A stretch of 36,934 nt of DNA. Origin: Oceanospirillaceae bacterium (GTDB taxonomy: Bacteria > Pseudomonadota > Gammaproteobacteria > Pseudomonadales > Balneatricaceae). The notes under the pieces are model-generated. The model did not search any database. It saw only the letters and a program-made list of their open reading frames with translations, and was not told where the DNA came from. The first letter of the stretch is position 1. Every line of letters starts with the position of its first letter. The stretch spans positions 67,066 to 103,999 of the forward strand of contig DPHD01000021.1 in assembly GCA_003523085.1 (NCBI GenBank), in the 5' to 3' direction. Both the position numbers and the translations under genes were made by a program. Of this stretch, positions 31,782 to 36,934 are shown in pieces.

Positions 31782-33458
31782 TTAACCTTGTAATGGCAGC
31801 AGATTATCTGGTGCCACATTCAGTAGGCGTAAACTTTCCGCCATAATACGAGAAAATACCGGTGCCGCTACCTCGCCGCCGTAATATTGTTCACCCTTGG
31901 GGTCATCCACAATCACCACACACACTAAGCGCGGTTTGGATGCGGGCGCCATGCCCGCAAAAACAGCAGCGTAACGATCATCGTCGTATCCGCCTTGCTT
32001 TGAGGTACGGTGTACCGTGCCGGTTTTGCCCGCCACTCGGTACGAAGGCACCTGCGCACGCGTGCCAGTACCCCCCCGTTGAGTCACTGTTTCCAGCATC
32101 GCGATCACCTGTTTGGCGACCCGCTCTGGCATCACTCGCTCGGCTTCCAATACTGTCTCTTGTTTGAGCATTGATATGGGCCTTTTTAGACCATAACTGG
32201 CAAACACACTGTAAGCCTGGGCCAGCTGCAGTGGTGTCACAGCAATGCCATAGCCGTAAGACATGGTGGCTAGGTTAATTGGATTCCATTTCGCATAGCT
32301 AGGCAGGATACCGGCACTTTCGCCCGGAAACCCCGTCGCCGTCGACTGGCCCAAACCAAAACTATAAAAGGTGTCTCTGATGCTATTTTCAGGCAGCGAC
32401 AAAGCCAACTTGGTGACCCCAACGTTACTCGACTTAGTAATGATGCCAGTAATGTCCAACACCCCATAATTTCGATGATCACGAATGGTTTTGCGCTTCA
32501 CTTTTATAAAACCTGGGCTGGTATCCACCTCTGAATCAGGCTCGTATTGACCACTCATGAGCGCGGCGGCAATGGTGACCGGCTTCATGGTGGAACCTGG
32601 CTCAAATACGTCGGTCATGGCACGATTGCGTAAACTGTCGATGCTCATCACCGCACGGTTATTCGGGTTGTAGGCGGGCTGATTAACCATAGCTAATATT
32701 TCACCCGTGGCCACATCCAGCACTACAGCCGAACCAGACGCTGCATGGTGTTGCTGCACCACTGCTTTGAGCTCTCGATAGGCGACATATTGCATACGCA
32801 TATCAATACTCAACACTAGGTCTTTACCAGGTTGCCCAGCAGCCAACAATTTGAGGTCTTTTACAGTACGGCCAGTGCGGTCTTTTTGCACAATTTTGGC
32901 ACCCGAGGCACCCTGTAACCAAGACTCATAACCCAGCTCCAGACCTTCTTGACCTTGATCATCTACATTATTAAATCCCACCAAATGGGTGGCAACTTCT
33001 GCGCTTGGATAATAGCGATGAAATTCCCGTCGACCATGAACACCTAACCAACCCTGGTCCAACAGTGCGTCTGCTTCAGATGGATTAACATGGCGTTTGA
33101 GGTACATAAACTCTTTATTTTTAAGACGTTCTAAGCGCTCTAGAAAATCCTCTTCGGGCAACCCCAAGGCCGCGGCAACAAGTTTGGCTTGATCTAAATT
33201 GGTGCCTAACACTTGCGGGTTGGCCCACAAACTAACTACCGGTGCGCTGACGGCCAGCGGTTCGCCCCGACGATCTAAAATCATGCCTCGATGGGCAGGA
33301 ATCGGCACTTCGCGCACCATACGCGCATCACCTTGGCGCATTAAAAAGGAGCGTTCGGTGATATTAAGATGGACTAGCCGCCACACCACACCAGCGGCTG
33401 CAACCAATAAAAATAGCCACACAATACGCATACGCCAGGGGTATTGCGTAGTGTTCAC
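31782..33458 (-). CDS. ftsI: Septal peptidoglycan transpeptidase FtsI (PBP3)
   Basis: FtsI is the class B penicillin-binding protein that cross-links septal peptidoglycan, paired with FtsW. The 558-residue protein has a short cytosolic start, a membrane helix at about 10-28, the non-catalytic pedestal domain with AHRGMILDRRGEPLAVS, and the transpeptidase domain with Ser289 in STMK, SSN at 343-345 and KTG at 478-480. The start is a GTG overlapping the ftsL stop (GTGA); an ATG nine codons later lies too close to the membrane helix and is less likely. Length is near that of E. coli (588). Confidence 0.97.
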   Translation of the reverse strand: MNTTQYPWRMRIVWLFLLVAAAGVVWRLVHLNITERSFLMRQGDARMVREVPIPAHRGMILDRRGEPLAVSAPVVSLWANPQVLGTNLDQAKLVAAALGLPEEDFLERLERLKNKEFMYLKRHVNPSEADALLDQGWLGVHGRREFHRYYPSAEVATHLVGFNNVDDQGQEGLELGYESWLQGASGAKIVQKDRTGRTVKDLKLLAAGQPGKDLVLSIDMRMQYVAYRELKAVVQQHHAASGSAVVLDVATGEILAMVNQPAYNPNNRAVMSIDSLRNRAMTDVFEPGSTMKPVTIAAALMSGQYEPDSEVDTSPGFIKVKRKTIRDHRNYGVLDITGIITKSSNVGVTKLALSLPENSIRDTFYSFGLGQSTATGFPGESAGILPSYAKWNPINLATMSYGYGIAVTPLQLAQAYSVFASYGLKRPISMLKQETVLEAERVMPERVAKQVIAMLETVTQRGGTGTRAQVPSYRVAGKTGTVHRTSKQGGYDDDRYAAVFAGMAPASKPRLVCVVIVDDPKGEQYYGGEVAAPVFSRIMAESLRLLNVAPDNLLPLQG

Positions 33459-33784
33459 GGGCGGCCTACCAAAATAATATCTTGCGCCGGCGGCACCGCC
33501 ATTTGTAACTGCTCAACCACGGTGGTTTCAACACGGCTGTGGGAACCCCAGGCACTTTGCTCTAACAGCAACTGACCCCATTCCACTTGCATTTCGTTAC
33601 GGTCTTTCTCCAATTGATGCAAGTGATTAATGTAACCACGCGCCTGAAAGGAGCCATACACCACGGCTTGCGCCGTGATCACCAACATGGTCAAAAGCAA
33701 AAACCCCAACACCATGGCATAGCGTTCAGCTTGTAGGCTGGCACGCTTGAACCAAAGGTTAAAGTTTTGACTTAGGTCCTTCAT
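33455..33784 (-). CDS. ftsL: Cell division protein FtsL
   Basis: The 109-residue bitopic protein has a cytosolic N-terminus, one membrane helix at about residues 22-44 and a periplasmic stretch with a heptad-like pattern (LHQLEKDRNEMQVEWGQLL), as expected for FtsL, which pairs with FtsB and FtsQ and helps activate FtsWI. The LLLEQSAWGSHSRVE segment is the most conserved part of the family. Position between rsmH and ftsI supports the call. Both ends overlap neighbours by 4 bp (ATGA with rsmH, GTGA with ftsI). Confidence 0.93.
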   Translation of the reverse strand: MKDLSQNFNLWFKRASLQAERYAMVLGFLLLTMLVITAQAVVYGSFQARGYINHLHQLEKDRNEMQVEWGQLLLEQSAWGSHSRVETTVVEQLQMAVPPAQDIILVGRP

Positions 33785-34719
33785 ATAATCTTCTCTGCCA
33801 CACGCATCACGGCACTACGGGAACGCGGATTAACATCGATTTCTTGGGGGCTGGGTTTACGGGCTTTACCCAGCAACTTGAGCCTGCGCTTAAGCTGGTC
33901 TTGAGTCACCGGTAAGCCGTGGGGTATATGGGAATCGCCCTTTACATGCTCCCGCATAAACCGTTTGACGATACGGTCTTCCAAAGAATGGAAACTAATC
34001 ACTACCAAACGACCACCGGGTGCTAACGCCTCTAGGGCTGCATCTAGGCCAACCTCTAAATCGCGCAACTCTTGGTTGATATGGATACGTATACCCTGAA
34101 ACGCGCGAGTGGCAGGATTTTTGCCTTTTTCCCATTTAGGGTTAGCAGCGGCGATGATATTGGCCAGCTGTTTGGTGGTGGTAATGGGGTTATCTTTGCG
34201 CTGCTCAACAATGGCACGTGCCATGCGGCGGGAAAAACGCTCTTCACCAAAATGATAAAGCACATCAGCAATTTCTTCTGCTTCGGCTCGTGCCAACCAC
34301 TGGGCCGCAGATTCACCCGCGTCCGGATTCATACGCATGTCTAGCGGGCCGTCGTTCTGAAAACTAAAACCTCGGCTGGCATCATCTATTTGTGGAGATG
34401 ACATACCTAGATCAAGCAAAATGCCAGCAACATCGCCAAACATACCGCGCTCGTGCGCCACTTGGTCTAGATTGGCAAACGATGTTTGGGCAATAACAAG
34501 CCGCTCATCGGCGGCCATCATGGTATTGGCTTGCGCGATAGCTAAGGGGTCCTTGTCAAATGCCTGCAACCGACCTTGGGGCCCAAGGTGGCTTAAAATC
34601 AAGCCACTATGACCACCACGACCAAAGGTGCCATCCATGTAAAGGCCGTTAGGTTCATGTACCAAAAGCTCGACTGCTTCATCTAAAAGGACTGACTTGT
34701 GTTTAAATTCTTCTACCAT
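33781..34719 (-). CDS. rsmH: 16S rRNA (cytosine1402-N4)-methyltransferase RsmH
   Basis: RsmH (MraW) methylates C1402 in the decoding centre of 16S rRNA using S-adenosylmethionine. The 312-residue sequence has HKSVLLDEAVELL, the SAM-binding loop DGTFGRGGHS, FDKDPLAIAQA, GILLDLGMSSPQID, and VISFHSLEDRIVKRF. Size matches E. coli (313). It is the second gene of the dcw cluster, 32 bp after mraZ, and overlaps ftsL by 4 bp. Confidence 0.98.
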   Translation of the reverse strand: MVEEFKHKSVLLDEAVELLVHEPNGLYMDGTFGRGGHSGLILSHLGPQGRLQAFDKDPLAIAQANTMMAADERLVIAQTSFANLDQVAHERGMFGDVAGILLDLGMSSPQIDDASRGFSFQNDGPLDMRMNPDAGESAAQWLARAEAEEIADVLYHFGEERFSRRMARAIVEQRKDNPITTTKQLANIIAAANPKWEKGKNPATRAFQGIRIHINQELRDLEVGLDAALEALAPGGRLVVISFHSLEDRIVKRFMREHVKGDSHIPHGLPVTQDQLKRRLKLLGKARKPSPQEIDVNPRSRSAVMRVAEKII

Positions 34720-34751
34720 TTTGGTTCCATAAGCGCCGCTTGGCGCATTCC

Positions 34752-35219
34752 TTAGAGGGACAGCTGGTGTAACAATTCCGGTAGCTCTGCGGAGCTGCTG
34801 CTGGACTGTAAATAGGTTTCACGGCGAGCATTCCAAATAGACTCACTCCACAGCTCAATTTTTTTGCCCTGGCCTAATAAGATGGCTTTTTTATCTAGCT
34901 GAGCATATTCGCGTAATAACGCTGGCAGTAAGATACGACCATTGCTATCAAGCTCCAGATCGGTCGCATGACCGATCAACAAACGCTGTATACGCCGCGC
35001 GGCAGGATTAAAACTAGGCAACTGTTCCAGCTTAGCCTGGATAAGATTCCATTGTGCTAACGGGTAAATCATCAAACAGGATTCTTCGGTATCAATAGTG
35101 ACAACTAACTGAGGGTTGGCTTCGGTCTCTGTACAGGCAGCAAAAATGTCTCGGAAACGTACTGGCATAGCCATGCGCCCTTTAACATCAATACTAATTG
35201 TTGCTGCACCACGAAACAT
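34752..35219 (-). CDS. mraZ: Transcriptional regulator MraZ
   Basis: MraZ is a ring-forming DNA-binding protein with two SpoVT/AbrB-like domains that represses the dcw operon through repeated TGGG boxes. The 155-residue product begins MFRGAATISIDVKGRMAMP, with a second half starting RLLIGHATDLELDSNGRILLP, the two copies of the domain. The ATG at 35219 is chosen over a GTG three codons earlier because the family starts at MFRGA and AGGTGG lies 5 nt before it. Three GTGG boxes spaced at 10 bp and a promoter lie just upstream, so autorepression is well supported. Confidence 0.96.
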   Translation of the reverse strand: MFRGAATISIDVKGRMAMPVRFRDIFAACTETEANPQLVVTIDTEESCLMIYPLAQWNLIQAKLEQLPSFNPAARRIQRLLIGHATDLELDSNGRILLPALLREYAQLDKKAILLGQGKKIELWSESIWNARRETYLQSSSSSAELPELLHQLSL

Positions 35220-35267
35220 CTTCGCCACCTAAAATACGTACAAAATAACCAAAAAATGGGACCTAGT

Positions 35268-35292
35268 GCCACATTTACCCACTTTTATCCAC
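35268..35292 (-). promoter_or_regulatory. MraZ-binding repeats (three GTGG boxes)
   Basis: On the minus strand GTGGA, GTGGG and GTGGC begin exactly 10 bp apart (35288-35292, 35278-35282, 35268-35272), the known layout of MraZ-binding repeats. A degenerate fourth, GTCCC, follows at 35258-35262. They cover the predicted transcription start, fitting repression. Confidence 0.85.
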
Positions 35293-35298
35293 CTTATA

Positions 35299-35327
35299 AG
35301 TGTAGGTAGATATAAGCCATAATGCAA
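35299..35327 (-). promoter_or_regulatory. Predicted dcw cluster promoter upstream of mraZ
   Basis: TTGCAT (35322-35327) and TACACT (35299-35304) are 17 bp apart on the minus strand. Transcription would begin near 35292, at the edge of the MraZ boxes, with a leader of about 70 nt. Confidence 0.6.
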
Positions 35328-35366
35328 GTTAAAAGAAGGTTGGGCTTGAGGTGCTCTAAAACGGGT

Positions 35367-36023
35367 CTAGAGCAGGTTTTGTAACACCCGACTGGGCACC
35401 AATATATGTTGCTGAACCAGAGTTTGTGAGGTCTTGATATCGCGCGCAAGAACCGCGCTGACCAATTGCTCATGCTCCATTTGATTAACATCAAATGCGG
35501 CGTGGCCGGCATTATGCTGCAACCACAAGTTGCGATAACGCGAAGCCTTTTCGTACAAGTGCAAACGCACCCTTAATAACTCTTCAGAACCACAACCGAC
35601 AACAATGGCATGGTGAAACTGCTGATGCAGCTGCTCCCATGCCTGCAGGTCGCCGTTGCCTTGCAGCAGTGCCGCATTAGATTGCAAGCGGTAGGCGGCC
35701 GCGACAATACCAGCCTCCCATGCATCATCTCCGCGCTCAATGGCCAAACCCACACACAAGGATTCAATACGGGCTCGAGTATCATAAATATCAATGAGCT
35801 CGGCCTGAGACGCTGGGCACACGCGATAACCACGCTGATCCTGCACTTGTACCAACTGCATCACCACCAACTGCGAAAGCGCTTCGCGCAAGGGGTTAAC
35901 ACCCACTTGATAACGCTCTTTAAGCTGGCTCATTTTGAGCTTTTGGCCAGCCTCAAAATAACCCGCCAGCACATCTTGCTTAAGGTGGTGTAATACTTTG
36001 GCTGCGGAATTTTCTTGCGGCAT
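35367..36023 (-). CDS. GntR family transcriptional regulator, FCD type
   Basis: The 218-residue protein has an N-terminal winged helix-turn-helix (MSQLKERYQVGVNPLREALS, about residues 31-50) and a C-terminal helical FCD ligand domain with DTRARIESLCVGLA and the histidines of HQQFHHAIV and NQMEHEQLVSAVLARD, which in this family bind a metal and a carboxylate ligand. Such regulators control catabolic or transport genes, but no obvious target sits beside it, so the ligand is unknown. It lies 58 bp after the metallopeptidase gene on the same strand and just upstream of the dcw promoter. A weak 6-bp hairpin at its stop codon is not a convincing terminator. Confidence 0.88.
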   Translation of the reverse strand: MPQENSAAKVLHHLKQDVLAGYFEAGQKLKMSQLKERYQVGVNPLREALSQLVVMQLVQVQDQRGYRVCPASQAELIDIYDTRARIESLCVGLAIERGDDAWEAGIVAAAYRLQSNAALLQGNGDLQAWEQLHQQFHHAIVVGCGSEELLRVRLHLYEKASRYRNLWLQHNAGHAAFDVNQMEHEQLVSAVLARDIKTSQTLVQQHILVPSRVLQNLL

Positions 36024-36081
36024 GGAGAAACTTCTACACTTTTTGATAATGTCGATATTTTAATACTGATCGACCATAACT

Positions 36082-36762
36082 TCAATCTAGGGTTAACCGA
36101 TAGCCTTCTTGTTTGAGCCACTGCTTAGCATCTCGATAATTGGGCAACACTCTTCTTACCTGCGCCCAAAACGCTGGCCCGTGGTGCATGTGTAACAAAT
36201 GACAGAGTTCGTGCACCACCACACTATCCACTACAGCACTAGGAGCCATCATTATCTTCCAATTAAATTGCACCTGACCTTGATGGTTACAACTACCCCA
36301 TCGTGCGCGGTAGGTTTTAATTTGTATGGCGGTAGGCCAAGCGCCAACCAATGGCGCAAAGTGTGCGACACGAGCTTCTAAGTGTTCTTGGGCCTGCTGT
36401 CTGTACCAACGCTCCAAAGCATTACGCACCCACTCTGGCTTAGCCTGAGGCACCGTTACAATCAGGTTGTGAGCATCAAGCACACAGGCCTTAAAAGCGC
36501 CAGGCCTGACATCTAACTGCACCGCGTCATCCAAGCAGGCGAACCCCTCCCCGTTCACGTAGTGACGCACGGGCAAGGGCTGCCGCTCAGACTGCGAAGC
36601 CAGCTTAGTCAGTACCCATGTTTGTTTAGCCGCCAACATTAAACCAAGCTCGGCATTGGAAATAGCCTGAGGTGCCAGAACCAATACCTGCCCGTCTACC
36701 ACACGAAAGCCTACACTGCGCTTGCGCTGAGTCCGTTTCACGGACGCGCTAAAGCCATCCAT
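36082..36762 (-). CDS. YgjP-like metallopeptidase domain protein (M48/DUF45 type)
   Basis: The 226-residue protein belongs to the YgjP/DUF45 group of predicted zinc metallopeptidases. The family pattern is clear: KTYRARWGSC, then FNWKIMMAPSAVVDSVVVHE, with the zinc motif HELCH at 184-188 and a further ligand histidine in HHGPAFW (His194). The product has no signal peptide, so it is probably cytosolic; the substrate is unknown. The ATG at 36762 is chosen because the family start FSASVKRTQRKRS follows; the frame stays open to 36915, but that part is Cys-rich and not conserved. Ribosome binding is weak. The 172 bp from here to the window end contain nothing I can assign. Confidence 0.82.
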   Translation of the reverse strand: MDGFSASVKRTQRKRSVGFRVVDGQVLVLAPQAISNAELGLMLAAKQTWVLTKLASQSERQPLPVRHYVNGEGFACLDDAVQLDVRPGAFKACVLDAHNLIVTVPQAKPEWVRNALERWYRQQAQEHLEARVAHFAPLVGAWPTAIQIKTYRARWGSCNHQGQVQFNWKIMMAPSAVVDSVVVHELCHLLHMHHGPAFWAQVRRVLPNYRDAKQWLKQEGYRLTLD

Positions 36763-36934
36763 AACAATGGTTTCGGTCAATTGATCAACCCTACAGGCTG
36801 GGGGTATGTGATGAACATATACATTAATGCATGATTGGTCATGATAAAAACAAGAGTATGAACCCGAGATTAATGATGCACAAGCCAGTGCCATCAGTGT
36901 TTGCAGATTCCACAAACGTCTTTCCGGCGCTCTA

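Noticed and set aside
35353..35373. Hairpin GCTCTA/TAGAGC as a terminator of the GntR gene
   Set aside because: The stem has only 6 bp, includes the stop codon and is not followed by a T tract, so it is too weak to list as a terminator.
1..36934. Mobile elements, prophage, CRISPR arrays or tRNA genes
   Set aside because: No transposase, integrase, evenly spaced direct repeats or cloverleaf-like sequences were recognised anywhere in the window.

Overview
The window is a chromosomal segment of a Gram-negative gammaproteobacterium, probably a marine or Oceanospirillales/Cellvibrionales-like lineage. This is inferred from the complete dcw (division and cell wall) cluster, an lpxC gene for lipid A, meso-diaminopimelate-type MurE, the secA-argJ-mutT order also known from pseudomonads, and moderate GC content. 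It is almost entirely coding. I see no tRNA, rRNA, insertion sequence, prophage or CRISPR array, and no gene-free stretch longer than 300 bp.

Layout. (1) 84-3914: yaaA on the plus strand, then a minus-strand group gcvT-sbcB-yqaA. (2) 3915-8293: the glycine cleavage genes gcvT (minus), gcvH and gcvP (plus) surround a gene for an XRE-cupin regulator. A perfect 16-bp palindrome sits in the spacer of a good gcvT promoter, and a degenerate copy lies in the divergent regulator/gcvH region. Together with the apparent lack of a glycine riboswitch, this suggests local control by that regulator. (3) 8294-10470: a small accessory module. It contains a MarR-type regulator with a four-cysteine C-terminal extension, a divergently transcribed histidine-rich exported (probably lipo-) protein of unknown function, and a cytosolic thioredoxin-fold protein with a CPGC motif and a C-terminal cysteine pair. 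Two near-identical inverted repeats in the divergent region look like the MarR operators. (4) 10535-12771: an MFS transporter fused to about 290 extra residues, mostly Pro-anchored, Ala/Glu/Asp-rich repeats of about 15 residues. This is the most unusual protein in the window. (5) 12731-14369: mutT and argJ, minus strand. (6) 14416-35219: secA, lpxC and the dcw cluster read in the minus direction as mraZ-rsmH-ftsL-ftsI-murE-murF-mraY-murD-ftsW-murG-murC-ddlB-ftsQ-ftsA-ftsZ-lpxC, headed by a promoter and three MraZ-type GTGG boxes at 10-bp spacing. (7) 35367-36762: a GntR/FCD regulator and a YgjP-type metallopeptidase.

How they work together. The dcw genes make and polymerise the lipid II precursor and build the divisome. 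Their start and stop codons overlap repeatedly, which points to translational coupling. A strong bidirectional-type hairpin closes the lpxC end before secA. The gcv genes encode the T, H and P proteins of the glycine cleavage system. The MarR module and the MFS-repeat protein are the parts whose biology is not explained by well-known families.
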